Shown here: positions 11,649 to 23,944 of the stretch, piece by piece | Numbering within the stretch: the first letter of the stretch is position 1 | Layout: the number at the start of each line of letters is the position of its first letter | Assembly: GCA_015680685.1 (NCBI GenBank) | Contig: MNCI01006953.1 | Span: forward strand, 1 to 64,000 | Source: Gnetum montanum | Lineage: Eukaryota; Streptophyta; Gnetopsida; Gnetales; Gnetaceae | Reading direction: 5' to 3' | Length of the DNA: 64,000 nucleotides | The notes under the pieces: model-generated | Database searches by the model: none | Told to the model about the DNA's origin: nothing | Seen by the model: only the letters and a program-made list of their open reading frames with translations | Translations under genes and position numbers: made by a program

Positions 11649-12959
11649 TCAGCGCAGTCAACAATCTTAAATTATATTATTTAAAAAATAGTAAATGATA
11701 TTGCAAGGCTCTCCTTTAAGATAACGGCTACGGATTGTTTTTATCCGTATGCCAGCCTACTTAGGTGTTCGTTTTGATAATGAATGCTGCCGAGAGCGCC
11801 ATACACGGTACCTACGGTAGGATGAAGTTCAGTGGATCTGACGCATGAGCATAAGTTGTTAATTATCAACTGTGCAATTTGAGGTAGTTCTAATTTCAGC
11901 TGTTCCTTTGCTTGTTTCAATTGTGGCTTGAACAAAATACATTGGCTTTTTCATTATAATTGTTGGGAAGGTTGAACAATGTGGGGTGGGGTATTTGCAA
12001 CCGTAATGAAGGGTTTCATAATCAATCACGATAGTTATGATTGGTCACTTTATTATGTACAAATTTGTCATTTTCTTCACTAGAAGCTCTCACAGGCTCA
12101 TAGAAACATGTTGCATAAGAAAAAGCATTGTTTAATCATTGTTTAGAGTAGCATATTCTTATCTTAATAAAGCCATAGACAAAGAAACACATCGTTGTGG
12201 GCAATTTCTTCTTCTATTTCTAGCTTTGCCTTGCAAATTTGTCTTCCATTTTTAGCTTTCGTTTGCAAAATTGCTGCAAATTAAGTAATTTTGACTCTAA
12301 TTTAGCACATTAAGGCTTATAATGTAAAGAAAGATTGAATTACATTAAAGCTTTGATGTAGAGAATTGACTGGTTGAATATTTTACCTTTGCTTTTTGTT
12401 AATGCTGTATGCAGAGTTATTGTTTTTCATTATAATTGTTACTTTTGTAGTGTGAAACAACCATTCATTATTTCCTAGGGTACACAACCATTCTCTCATT
12501 CTTGCTGCATACACAACTATTTTTGTGTTGTGAAACAATGATATTTTTTTTTTCCTTTTGTTGCAAATTCAACCATTCCATATGTATTGTATAAAAATAA
12601 CTAATGTATACTTTGTTGCTTCCTCAATTACCTTGATTAGTTAACTTGATGATAATTTTTGTTGTATTACTGTGTAGGCTATATTGCTTCATTTAAGACT
12701 TAAAAGAGTACATTTTTTCTATGTTATTATCAATGGTTGTAACAACCCCTCCAATTACCAATAATAACTAGTGGGAAGTACCTGCCATCCCCTATTATTC
12801 AATCTTCCCATCCCCTATTGTTCAACTTGCCCTAATTGTTTATCTTAAGGTTGGCAAAGCGATTAGTATGACATGTCACATTCATCCAACAAAATGTGGG
12901 AAACCTTTAAAATTTTAAATTAATGAAATGAAATGAACCTTTATTACATCTAAAGACCC
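11649..12959. other. AT-rich spacer
   Basis: No supported gene. The downstream flank of the O-methyltransferase relic has no clear poly(A) element that I would assign. Confidence 0.4.
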
Positions 12960-13500
12960 ATAGGATCTATTAGATAGATATTACATTTTTATGAAAAATA
13001 AAGATAGACTCTACAAATTAACTAAGCATCAATGTTGCCATAAAAAATAAATCATGTAGAATTTTTGCTATAACATGATAATGTTTTCTCAAATAGGTAG
13101 CCACATCATAGGAAAGAAACACATGTAACTCATCTTCAAGGGCTCCTAATTTTCACAACCTATAAATGCACTCTTTGTAAGGAAGTTAAATCCATCTTCT
13201 ACTTTTAATTCTAAGATGGTAAGAATTTAAGCCAAGCTTGCTAATAACATGCTAATACTTGATTGGATAATGAGATTCTACATCTAGTTTATTATATCTA
13301 ATATGGTGTAAATAAAATTATCTCTTGCCTTCCACATTAGACCCTATCTATGTTAAAACCTTCTACTTGACTAGTTAACAAATATGCTTAGGATTTTGCT
13401 ACACATCCTCCCAAGAGATATTACATTTTCTCAACCATTGTATTTCTTGAAAATACTAACCAAGGTCTGCAAATGCCTCAAGAATTGCTTTATAGAATTT
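12960..13500 (-). pseudogene. LINE relic, C-terminal region
   Basis: On the minus strand this reads in order ISKLGLNSYHLRIKSRRWI, then KLGALEDELHVFLSYDV, then YLRKHYHV. That is the pattern of the domain after the reverse transcriptase in many non-LTR retrotransposons: 'L R..SH.L.IE.GRW', a C..C pair, 'LEDE.HFLL.C' and 'Y..LR..Y'. Some Cys are already lost. The region from 12960 to 13480 is similar to 51990-52505, in the same orientation, so both derive from one family. The fragment has no RT and is 5'-truncated, as is usual for LINE copies. Confidence 0.62.
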
Positions 13501-14467
13501 TTCTTTCCCTGAGATATGCAAGCTATGAGTGCATATAATGAATTAGTATGAGGCTTATGCTTCTAAAGGTAATACATCACATTCACATGATAACATTTAA
13601 TATATATATATATTGGAAATAAAGTTTCTGAAAATATTGAGAGCAAAAGTAAAACTAGGTTTACATTAGTGACTATGAAGGTGGAGATAATCCAAGAAAA
13701 TTCTTCCACCATTGGAGTTCAAGCATTATACATAACAAGGAGGAACAACCATAGTAACATCATGAAGCCAATGCAATTAGCATTTTTAGAAGATACCTAA
13801 GACAAAATAATATTTTTTAAAAAGTTGCTTTCCAAATGTTCTGCAAGGATAACCACCTTACCCATCCTAAAATTACCATTTTTGAATCTTTTGTAATAGA
13901 CTAAGGAAGCTATTCTGTGTTGTACCATTTCTATCCTTTGCATGCACGCGCAAAAGGAGAGAATGACAGAGCAAAGATAAAATAACCAGTGTAAAAAAGG
14001 AAACTATTTGGCCTTTAAAAAGATGGACATTTTTCTACTTTTATATAAAATACATAATGTCAAGAATGCCAAATGCCTTGTATGGGTTATTAATGGTTGT
14101 AAAAATATACTAAAGTAAGGAGGATGACACTGCTTTATCTTAAAAGAAAGTCAAAATAAAAGAATTGTAAAAATCTTAAGTTTATCATAATCCAAAAATA
14201 CATGTTGTACAACTTTAGTCTTGGAGCAAAATAATAATAAAAGTTAAAAATAATTAAAATATTAAAAATATACTCTAAAAAAGTGACAATATCAAATTTC
14301 ATAAGGTAAAAGGGAGTGGAAACATATTATATTCTTTTGAAAAATATTAAAATTTATACAAATTATTCAAGCTTATATTCAACTATTATAGTACATATAA
14401 ATCCGTGTAATTTTCTATACATAATTGAATTGAGCTAATGTTTTTATTAAATCTTAGATTTTGCATC
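13501..14467. other. AT-rich spacer
   Basis: No gene or element end recognised. There is a short (AT)n run near 13601-13612. Confidence 0.4.
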
Positions 14468-15280
14468 TGATGAGCAGTGAGGTATCCCTACGCTCAAGCA
14501 TACAAATACAAGCATCCATGCATGATCTAGTTGAATTCCAAGGACTAAGTGCCTATGTGCCTCTGTGGAACAAGAATGGGTTGATTAATCGTTGTCTTCC
14601 CAAGCTTACTTGTATGTCACGATTGTATGGTTAAGTAAACTTAAGGCATATGATTTTTATACTTTTTATATGTTTTTATGTCCTGCTACTAATAAGGGAG
14701 GAGAGAGATAACTAAGTAACTAATTTAATTTGACTACTTATTAACTAGGCTCTAACTGATCCTAACACCAGTATAAATTTTCACTTGCCATATACATTCT
14801 GAACTAGTGCAACACTATTGAGATTACCAAATGCTAATCGTTACTAGGTTACCAAGTGTTACAAGCATGCTCGAAGTGATCGTACTATGTGTGCTTACTT
14901 AGGAGAGTTGTAGGGTGAGAGAGAATCATTAATTAACTAAGGAAAGCATTAAGTAATAGTAATTAACATTAATTAATCTATTATGAACATTGCAAGGTTT
15001 ATCAAAATGTTCGTCTTTATTGCCATACACAAGGTGTGCTTAGGTACACAATGCTTGAATAAGGATCCGTTCACTTTATGACTCCTACTGCGAGCACACA
15101 AAAATAATTCTAACTCTAAGAGGGAGAAAAGGCAAGAGTTTGGGTAAGGGACTAAGACTAACTATTGCAAACCAAGTGCACTCACCTCTTATTTATAGAA
15201 AATGAGGCAGACTACGATATCGTGTATGTGATATCACGTGGGAGGCCACGATATCGCGAGCATGATATCGCGGCTCATCA
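14468..15280 (-). repeat. T1 3' LTR
   Basis: It ends in TGATGAG/CTCATCA inverted repeats. On the minus strand it carries four GATATC palindromes (15264-15269, 15250-15255, 15230-15235, 15216-15221), then CTATAAATAAGAGG (15198-15185), then AATAAA (15021-15016). That order marks U3, the TATA box and the R-region poly(A) signal. TATA to AATAAA is 177 bases. Confidence 0.92.
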
Positions 15281-15298
15281 TACCCCCACGACTAAATG
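15281..15298 (-). other. T1 polypurine tract
   Basis: The minus strand reads CATTTAGTCGTGGGGGTA directly before the 3' LTR TGATGAG. T2 has the same core before its 3' LTR. It primes plus-strand synthesis in this class of element. Confidence 0.85.
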
Positions 15299-15309
15299 AA
15301 AACTTGTCC

Positions 15310-15702
15310 TCGAGTTTCTTACAAAATATTGGGCAGGTATGGGATTATTGACTGAATGAAAATTGACAACGACAAGGAATAATAGACTCAAAGTGCCCAG
15401 TGAACAAATCGATAAACATATTACAACATTGGTGTTTATGCCCTTTGTGGTGAACACTGTACATGGATGACATCCAAACCTTCACTTGATAGCTTGAAGA
15501 GAAAAAGAGGGAGAAAAGAAAATGTGGCATGTTGCTTCCAATGCCGAGATTACACCCTCTATTGTTTATCCATAGCCATGTGACCAGACTTGTTCCCAGC
15601 GTAAATGTTCCAACTCTAGTTCATCCCAAGTGCTTCCTCCTATTCCAGTTCATAGTTTGTGTAATCACCATTTGCACACACAACACAATCACAAATGAGC
15701 AA
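15310..15702 (-). pseudogene. T1 extra 3' reading frame with splice-like leader
   Basis: On the minus strand a branch-like TTGCTCAT (15702-15695) is followed by GTGTGTGCAA and ATG at 15671. The frame begins MVITQTMNW and aligns with T3 (MVTMQTTERI), sharing a later KHL. In T1 the acceptor AG is AA, so splicing here would be lost. The frame reads about 125 codons towards the polypurine tract, with an early TGA. The product is unknown. By position, between pol and the 3' LTR, it is env-like. Confidence 0.5.
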
Positions 15703-16055
15703 GGATAAGTAAACGATAATGTAGTTGATACCTTGCCTTGATTTAAAGTGCATTGGCTGGGTTGTGGTTATGGTAGAAACTAGGTTATAGGTTTATTATT
15801 GATAACTACCCAAGGTGTAGGGGTTAGGCAAGTAGTAGAATGGAGAAATTGAAAATTTGTGCTAGGGCCCCCAAAACTAAGAGCAAACCTCCAGTAGCAA
15901 TAAGATGGAAAAATATAAGGAACAAGAAAGATGGGAAAAATAACAATGGCAATGCCAATAAAATGGATGTCAAAGATGGGGATAAAATGAGAAATGATTA
16001 ATTGCAGAGAATGTTTAAGGAAAGAACTTAACAATTGCACCAAAAAGGAATGCCA

Positions 16056-16076
16056 GTGGGTCCTCCCCAAAGCAGG
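16056..16076 (-). promoter_or_regulatory. T1 conserved CTGCTTTGGGGAGGA block
   Basis: This 21-base block in the 3' non-coding part is identical in T3 (63317-63337) and has one change in T2 (42206-42226), while the surroundings are much less alike. Its function is unknown. Confidence 0.6.
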
Positions 16077-17180
16077 CTTATGCCCTTTACGCCCTAACAA
16101 ATCCACAAACCAAAGAGTCCGTAGGCTCTAGGAATGTCATTTGGAAGCAAGAGTTAATAACTTACCCACAAGAGTTTACCAAGGAAGAACAATGCATCAA
16201 CCAAGATATGAACTAATCATAAAACTTGCAATGAGGTGGAAAATGGAAAGAAAGATGGAGAGTAGAAATGGAATGGAAGCCTAGGAGCAAAGTTGTGTAA
16301 AGTCCCTTGTGTATGTCATGGTTAATGTGACTGAGTAGAACTCATTCCAAATCTGGACTTAAACCAACCACACTCAGTGAGCTCACATCAATACACTTGG
16401 CCAATCCATCCTATTGAAGCAATAAGAATGCCTCTACAAAGACTCACCACCATCCCAAGGAGAGCAAGATGGAGAAGTAGGAAGTGAGAAAGGGCCTTAG
16501 TTAGAGGGAACCTTCAGGCATGGGTAACATGTCTTTCTAGTGCCATAACCAGTGCTTGTAGCCCATATTGCTTTATTATGCCTAAGCGGTGTGCTTTGAA
16601 TTCCCACTTTTTTTGTCATGAGAACCACACCATGCAAAGATTTATTTTTATTCACTCATCTTTCTGATATTTTATCGATGGCAGAATGATGGAAAACTCA
16701 AGAAAAAACATCCAAGCACCTAAGAGAATGGCCAATACAAATGCATCAAATCCCCTTGAAGTCACATCCTTTTCAACCATTGAGTCCTTTCTTTAGTTTG
16801 AAAAATACCAAGCCACCAATTTATTTAGAAGTTGATTAGAAAAAAGGGATTGTATAGTTCCAAGAAAAGGGAGACCACAAAGTTGAATGGATAAATGGAT
16901 GACATGGACTCAGTGCCTGTTTTATCAAAAGAACCATATCATAATATCAGCATCATAATTCAGAGGTAAAAACCAAACATTAGCAATCAACATTATTATG
17001 ATACAATCCACCATCATGAGCACTTATTGTATGAAAGTAAATAAAAAAAACAAAGAAATAGTAAAAATGTGAAGGATGGTGTAAAACAAAAAGAAGAAAG
17101 ATTGAAGAAATGTGTAAAACAAAAAATATGTAAAACAAAAATATAAAAAGATATGAGGGCTTAGAATGGTTAGCATTGGT

Positions 17181-17200
17181 GGCCATCTCCCGCATGACTG
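17181..17200 (-). other. T1 internal polypurine-like motif after pol
   Basis: The minus strand reads CAGTCATGCGGGAGATGGCC just past the integrase. The T3 copy at 62122 is CAGTCATGGGGGAGATGGCC. It resembles the true polypurine tract of this family (AGTCGTGGGGGTA). Confidence 0.5.
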
Positions 17201-17349
17201 AGTTGGAAGGAGGAGATATGAAATAGTGAGTAAGGTTATCCACCAACAGAGGTAGTATGAGTACTGGCTAACCTAAGCTCATGGAAAGGTTTGGTTTTTT
17301 GGATGTTAACCAATGGTTTCTTATCTGGGCTCTTAGGTTTGTATATGAT

Positions 17350-20300
17350 CATGGCTCCTAAAGGAAAAGTTGCATGAATGACATAAGGTCCTTCCCACAT
17401 CGTTTAAAATTTGGTACGTTGTGGCACATGTGTGGGATTATAGCAGAGAACCTTATCTCCTAGTTGATATTTAACTTTCCTAATTCTTAGGTCATGATGT
17501 TTTTTATTGAAGGCCTTGTGCAATTCATTAGATGACAAGGCGGCCAATTGGTTCTCATCTAGCAGGTTAACGGTCATCAACCATTGGTTTTGTGCTAGAT
17601 TGAGATCAAGGTTGAGGTCACATGTCATGGATAGTGTATAGAGCTCAGTTTGAATGGGAAGTATTGGTAATTTACCATACACTAACTCATAGGGAGAGTA
17701 GCCTATAGGGAGTTTCCATGTGGAATGGTATGCCCAAAGAGCATCATTCAATTTAGTGCTCCAGTCTCATCTAAACTTGCTAATGGTTCTTGTCAATATC
17801 TTTGTAATCTCCCTATTGGTGACTTCAGCCTGATCATTTTCTTGGGGGTGATATGGTGTAGTCAATTTATGCTCAACCCTTAAGTGTTACATTAATTTTT
17901 GAAAAGTTGCACCTGCAAAGTATGTACCATTGTCTGAAATAAGAGCACGAGGAATACCAAACCTATTTCTGATTTGTTGTTGAACAAATTGTGTAGCTAT
18001 GGATAATGTACAATCCTTAACAGTAGCTATTTCTACCCATTTTGTAAGGTAATCAATGACAATAATAATATAAGCTTTTCCATTGGACATTGGTGTAATT
18101 GGCCCCACAAAATCAATTCCCCAAATGTTGAAGGGTTCTAATGGTTGGATCCATTGTTGCAGACCCTCCATTCTAGTAGTCATCCACCCATCACATTGAT
18201 AGCACTCACAAGATTGGATGAAATGATGGGCATCCCAAAACAATGTAGGCCAATAATATCCTGCAAGCAAGATCTTAATGGTCATTCGTCTCCCCATGTA
18301 ATGACCCCCAAAAGGACCCTCATGAGTGTCTTAGAGAACTCACTGTTGATCTACATCGAGAACATACCATTAGGCTAAGCCATTAGGACATACTTTGTAA
18401 ATTTTTCCATTGATTTTCGTAAAATACTTGGCTCGGTGAAGAAATTGTTGTTTCTTTTTGGCATGAAACCCTTGTGGTATTTGTTGTGTGAGGAGATAGG
18501 TGAGAATGCTACTATACCAGTTTGTCTCCATGGTTAATTGATTATTCACTACACTTGCAAAGAGGAGTTCATTTGGAAAATAATTAGAAATTGGATATTC
18601 ATCCTCTTTTTTGTTCCATTGTAATCGAGATAAATGATCAGCAACTACGTTCTCGGTGCCTTTATGATTGATCATCGTAGGATCGAACTCTTGTAAGATT
18701 ACAAGTCATCATATGATGTGAGGGCTTACCATTGGCTTATTCATTAGGAACCTTATTTCACTATGATCCATGTGTATGAATACCTTATAGCCCAAGACAT
18801 AGTGCCTGAATTGTTCTAGTGTAAACACTATAGCCATTAATTCTTTCTCTGTTGCAGTGTAGTTAAGTTGTGCGCTAGTGATACTTCTACTTGCATAGTG
18901 GATGTAATAAGGATGTTTTTGATCATCTAACTATGTAAGTACGTCTCCTAAAGCATAGTTGGATGCATCAGTCATTATGTGAAATGGTTTGAACTAGTCA
19001 AGAGCTTGTAGAATGGGTGTTTCTACAAGATTCTATTTTAAAGTTTGGAAAGCTAATTCACATTTCCTAGTCCACTCAAAAGGTATGTCCTTTTTTGTTA
19101 ATTTAACCAATGGTTTTGCAACCTTTGAAAAGTTCTCAATAAACCTTCTGTAGTAGCTAGTGTGTCCAAGGAATGACCAGATATCTTTTACAGTTTCTGG
19201 TTGATGGGTAATTCATTGTATAAATTTGATCTTTGTGGGGTCTACCTCTATCCTTGTTCATGAAATTTTATGCCCTAGTATGATGCCTTCTTGGACCATC
19301 AAATGGATTCTTTACCAGTTGAGCCTTAAATTAGTTTCTACACATCAATTTAATACTTGCTCCAACTGGTCTAAGGCTTAATCAAAGTTTGCTCTGTAGG
19401 TGGAGAAGTCGTACATGAAGACTTCCATACCATTTCCTATCTACTGCTAGAATATGCTTAAAACTAATCATTGAAATGTTGCAGGGGCATTGCACAAGCC
19501 AAATGACATCTGTTGGTATGAAAATGTTGCCCAAGGATTGGTGAACATAGTCTTGGCTTGGTCTTCTGAGGCTATTTATATTTGGTTTTATCCATTGTAC
19601 CCATCCAGAAAACTATAGTAGTGATGCCCTATAATGGTGTCTAAGACTTGGTCTACGAATGGTAATGGAAAGTGGTCTTTGAATGTTGCCATATTTAGTA
19701 GCCTAAAATCTATGCACACCCTCCATTTGCCTCCCTTTTTGGGTACTATAACTAAGGGTCTAACCTATTCGCTATTAGCAATGGGGTATATGAACCTAGC
19801 TTTTAGAAGCTGTTCAATTTCTTCCTTAACTACTTGCTTCAGCTTTGGGTTCAATCACCTTTGCAAGTATTCAAGGCTTCATGGAGGGATTGGTGTAAAT
19901 TCCATGTTGGCATATCCTAGGATCTATTCTAGTTAATTTAGGATATGAACAAGTGAAGGATTTTGACCATTTATTTATCACTTTTAGCAGTATTTCTTTT
20001 TGTTGCAAAGCCAGCTTTGCATTAATAATTACTAGTTTTCCATTTTTAAGAAATGTGTATTCCATACTAGTGGGCAATGGTTTTAGCTCAAGGGGATCTT
20101 GCTTAAACTTATCAGGGATTTCCAACTTTCCCCAGTTGATATTTTTAAGGTCAAGACTTGGAAGTTGGCAATGGACTTTCTCTAACATGTCTATGCTATT
20201 GATGTAAGTGTAAGTCAAACCCTTAGTTGGTTCCATGCATATAGTTAAACTGCTCTCTTGATCAGCTATAAGACATTGGGTGCCTTCTTGTATTGTGGCT

Positions 20301-20850
20301 TCTACATACAAGAATCTTTGTATATTACTCACTTATGCACACTGATTGCATATAGGAAATGTTAAACGTTGCATGAACCATGACTTCTACATGCAATTAC
20401 ACCCTGAGTCACTATACGCGATGCATGGAACTTTCTTCTTCTTGATCTTTCTGAATGTATTTTCCTTTGATATTTCTAGGCAAAGATCACGGATTCCTAG
20501 GTGTGAATCAAATATGCTTAGCCATGCTGTTCCCATTATGATTGGGAAGTCCCCCTTACCAGTGTTTACTTGAATCACTAAGAAGTCAGCAAGATACGAC
20601 CACCCACAAACAATGGTGAAAATGTCCTCCACTAGTCCCAATGAGACAGTGATGGACTAGTCAACCAACTCTAAATGAATGTTACTCTTTTTTAGCAGAG
20701 GCAAGTTCTAGGCCTTGTACATTTCTTAAGAAATCAAGTTGATACCAGAACCTGAATCTAAAAGAGCTTTGCATGGCTCATTTCTAGCAATTTGTAGATA
20801 TATCAGAGGACTTTCAGGATTAGAGAATTTCCTAGGAAGATGGCCAGCTT
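17350..20850 (-). pseudogene. T1 protease-RT-RNase H-integrase
   Basis: Reading from 20850 down. Protease: ALLDSGSGINLIS with the catalytic D-S-G intact at 20758-20750, then a core shared with T3 (GLVEDIFTIVCGWSY). RT about 19870-19050: VPKKGGKWRVCIDFRLLN, then MSFGLCNAPATFQ. The YxDD-type motif is FMYDFSTY, so one catalytic Asp is Tyr (codon 19413-19411). RNase H about 18990-18620: TDASNYALG, TEKELMAIVF and NVVADHLSRL. Integrase about 18345-17400: HHCC-like zinc region, WGIDFVGP, LISDNGTYF and AEVTNREI give the D-D-E triad, followed by a GPY-type end. Stops and frameshifts occur through the RT. The enzyme set is complete in kind but dead. Confidence 0.85.
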
Positions 20851-23007
20851 TTATCCAATTAATGATGACATGAGTTAACATGACCATATGCATTGAGCGT
20901 AGTTTTTTGGTTGAAGGGAGCTCTAAGCTTCAAGTGATAGTGAGGCGGTTGAAGAATTAGTTGCTTGTGGTTGCAAGGGCTTAGTTGGACTGTTGGTTCT
21001 AAAGAAAGGTCTTTTATTCATGCGGTTGTCAGAATCAATAGTAGGTTTAGGGTTAATAGCCCTTGTGGTGTTATGTTGCTATGGCTAGGTAGGGAGTTCA
21101 CCCTGCATAGCTGGAGTAGGTGGTAATGGAGTTAAGGGTAGAAGAGGTATAGTCAGATGAGAAGGATGGTATGTTTGTGGAACATTACCCCTAGGAGAAG
21201 GAGTCCTATAGTACTCACAGGCTTAGTAGTGAGGTTGAGGAGTAACCTGACTAGTAGAGTCACATGGAGAGGCTGGTTGCTACACGTAATATCCATATGG
21301 ATCAGGTTGTCGGTAAGGATACTATTGCCTTGGTGGTGGCATTCCCCATGATTGTGGGTACTACCATTGTTGATATTTCTTGAACAGTTGTGGCAAAATT
21401 CCACTTGGATAATATGTTAAGGGTTGGTGGAATTGTCTTGAGTTACCTTGAGGATAAGGTAACCTTCAGGGTGTTTTCCTTTTGTTTAATTGTGGATTGA
21501 GTGCATACACCCTAGACTCCTGTAGATGTGAGATTATAGGGCAACATCCCTTAGGATGATCATATTGGCATATCTTGCATCCACTATCATTATCTGTATN
21601 NNNNNNNNNNNNNNNNNNNNNNNNNNNNNNNNNNNNNNNNNNNNNNNNNNNNNNNNNNNNNNNNNNNNNNNNNNNNNNNNNNNNNNNNNNNNNNNNNNNN
21701 NNNNNNNNNNNNNNNNNNNNNNNNNNNNNNNNNNNNNNNNNNNNNNNNNNNNNNNNNNNNNNNNNNNNNNNNNNNNNNNNNNNNNNNNNNNNNNNNNNNN
21801 NNNNNNNNNNNNNNNNNNNNNNNNNNNNNNNNNNNNNNNNNNNNNNNNNNNNNNNNNNNNNNNNNNNNNNNNNNNNNNNNNNNNNNNNNNNNNNNNNNNN
21901 NNNNNNNNNNNNNNNNNNNNNNNNNNNNNNNNNNNNNNNNNNNNNNNNNNNNNNNNNNNNNNNNNNNNNNNNNNNNNNNNNNNNNNNNNNNNNNNNNNNN
22001 NNNNNNNNNNNNNNNNNNNNNNNNNNNNNNNNNNNNNNNNNNNNNNNNNNNNNNNNNNNNNNNNNNNNNNNNNNNNNNNNNNNNNNNNNNNNNNNNNNNN
22101 NNNNNNNNNNNNNNNNNNNNNNNNNNNNNNNNNNNNNNNNNNNNNNNNNNNNNNNNNNNNNNNNNNNNNNNNNNNNNNNNNNNNNNNNNNNNNNNNNNNN
22201 NNNNNNNNNNNNNNNNNNNNNNNNTTGACTATTTTGTCTATGACTCTTATTTCGCTTACCCTTATCCTCATGGTCTTTTTCCTTGTGATTGCATCCAGAT
22301 CCTGAAGGAGAGGGTGAAGGAGATGATGAAGGTGAAGAATGAGGACCATCACCATGTTGGTGCCTGCTTCCTTCTCTTTGGTGGTTGTCACCTCGATCAT
22401 GGTTATGATTGGAATGTCCATCTTTGTCATGTGTTTGTGTTCCTTTTTCAAACCCTTTGTGTTTGTTGGTACCAAAATCTGGGTTATGGATAGTTGAGTA
22501 AAGATTCTAATACACAACCCCTTGACCAAAGTCAATGGGAGGAACATCATTGTGTGGGCGACTACCTGAGGCAGGTTCACCACTATTATTTTTTCTTAGG
22601 ACATGTGGGACATTCTGTGACAACTTTCCCTTTATGGATTAATGATGTCTCTTCTATTGCAAGTTCCTTTGATGCTATGCCTTTGTGGGTCGATACTCTC
22701 TCAAGTCATGATCATGCACAACGTACTCAGCCTATAAGTGGTGCATACCAATTTATGTGAGATCATGAAAAAGCATGCCCGAGATAGAGTGATCAGGAGG
22801 TAACACTATGTTACCTTCTAAGTCTTACCAATGTAGTTGTTCATCCTAGTGGAGGATAAAGGTAAAGTTTAGTACATATTCATTGGGATGAACATATACC
22901 ACATGAAACTATTGAGGAATTGGTAGATTATCATGTGTACTACACCTCTGATTGTTCCCTGTATCAGACCTAGATGGTGAAAAAATTTCGTATGAAGAAG
23001 GAGACAT
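20851..23007 (-). pseudogene. T1 gag (interrupted by N run)
   Basis: The frame starts at ATG 23007 (minus), 119 bases inside the primer site, and matches the T3 gag from its N-terminus (VHPNEYVLNFTFILH against THPNEYIPNFTFILH). The central capsid part lies in the N run 21600-22224. Beyond the gap the zinc-knuckle-like CQYDHPKGCCPI (just below 21600) and a long Pro/Gln/Tyr-rich tail can be read. In-frame TAG codons occur early (the Q-rich PQ.FHVV and LH.DEQ sites). Gag would form the particle and bind RNA. It continues into the protease without a clear boundary. Confidence 0.7.
21600..22224. other. Assembly gap, 625 N
   Basis: Unknown sequence inside T1 gag. By comparison with T3 it should contain the capsid core. 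The true length is uncertain. Confidence 0.95.
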
Positions 23008-23125
23008 GATTGTCTATTCAGTGTGCAATGTATTCTTATTTATTATTTTTCTTTAACCAACTCCAAGGTTCATTCCAATGATGTGAAATATTTCCTATGT
23101 TTTGGTTTGCGCACAAACAACAAAG

Positions 23126-23143
23126 TCCCCAGTAATGGCACCA
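23126..23143 (-). other. T1 primer binding site (tRNA-Asp type)
   Basis: Just inside the 5' LTR the minus strand reads TGGTGCCATTACTGGGGA. The complement of the plant tRNA-Asp 3' end is TGGCGCCGTTGCCGGGGA. The four differences are all transitions of the C-to-T or G-to-A kind. This primer is typical of the Athila/Tat group. Confidence 0.75.
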
Positions 23144-23144
23144 A

Positions 23145-23944
23145 TGATGAGCGGTGAAGTATCCCTATGCTCAACCATACGAATACAAGCATCCATGCAT
23201 GATCCAGTCGAATTCCAAGGACTAAGTGCCTATGCACCTTTGTGGAACAAGAATGGGTTGATTAATCATTATCTTTCCAAGATTACTTGTATGTCATGAT
23301 TGTATGGTTAAGTAAACTTGAGGCGTATGAATTTTATACTTTTTATGTGTTTTTATGTCCTTCTACTAATAAGGGAGGAGAGAGATAACTAAGTAACTAA
23401 TTTAATTTGACTACTTATTAACTAGGCTCTAACTGATCGTAACACCAGTATCTATTCTCACTTGCCATACACATCTTGAACTAGTGAAACACTACTAGGA
23501 TTACCAAACGCTAATCTTTACTGGGTTACCAAGTGTTACATGCATGGTTGAAGTGATCATACTATGTGTGCTTACTTAGGAGAGTTGTAGGCTAAGAGAG
23601 AATCATTAATTAACTAAGGAAAGAATTAACTAACAATAATTAACATTAATTAATCTATTCTAAATGCTGCAAGGTTTATCACAACGTTCATCTTTATTGC
23701 TGTACACAAGGTGTGCTTAGGTATACAATGCTTGAATAAAGATCCGTTCACTTTATGACTCCTACTCCAAGCATGTAGAAATAATTCTAACTCTGAGAGG
23801 GAAAAAAAGGAAAGAGTTTGGGTAAGGGACTAAGACTAACTATTGCAAACCAAGTGCACTCACCTCTTATTTATAGGTAATGAGGTAGGCTACAATATCA
23901 CATGGGAGGCCACGATATCGCAGGGATGATATTGCAGTTCATCA
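23145..23944 (-). repeat. T1 5' LTR
   Basis: This is the direct repeat of 14468-15280. It lacks about 13 bases in the palindrome cluster, where only one GATATC is intact, so the U3 control region has decayed more than that of the other copy. Confidence 0.92.

Larger units (their letters stand above)
14468..23944 (-). mobile_element. T1: full-length Tat/Athila-like Ty3 retrotransposon
   Basis: The boundaries are two direct LTRs, 14468-15280 (813 bp) and 23145-23944 (800 bp). Both begin TGATGAG and end in TTCATCA or CTCATCA, so the ends are inverted repeats. Flanks are GCATC (14463-14467) and ACATC (23945-23949), a 5-bp target duplication with one change. All coding matches are on the minus strand, in the order gag, protease, RT, RNase H, integrase. 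The primer binding site resembles the complement of tRNA-Asp and the polypurine tract abuts the left LTR. In the first 113 bases the LTRs differ at about 10 positions, so the insertion is not recent. Many stops and a mutated RT active site make it inactive. A 625-base N run (21600-22224) hides part of gag. Confidence 0.93.

Noticed and set aside
15780-16106. 108-codon minus-strand frame in the T1 3' region
   Set aside because: It overlaps the conserved non-coding block and has no matching frame in T3, so it is probably chance.
21534-22583. Long open frames crossing the N run 21600-22224 (also across 39831-40522 and 57763-58258)
   Set aside because: They are open only because N has no stops. 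The real gag frame of T1 is a different one.
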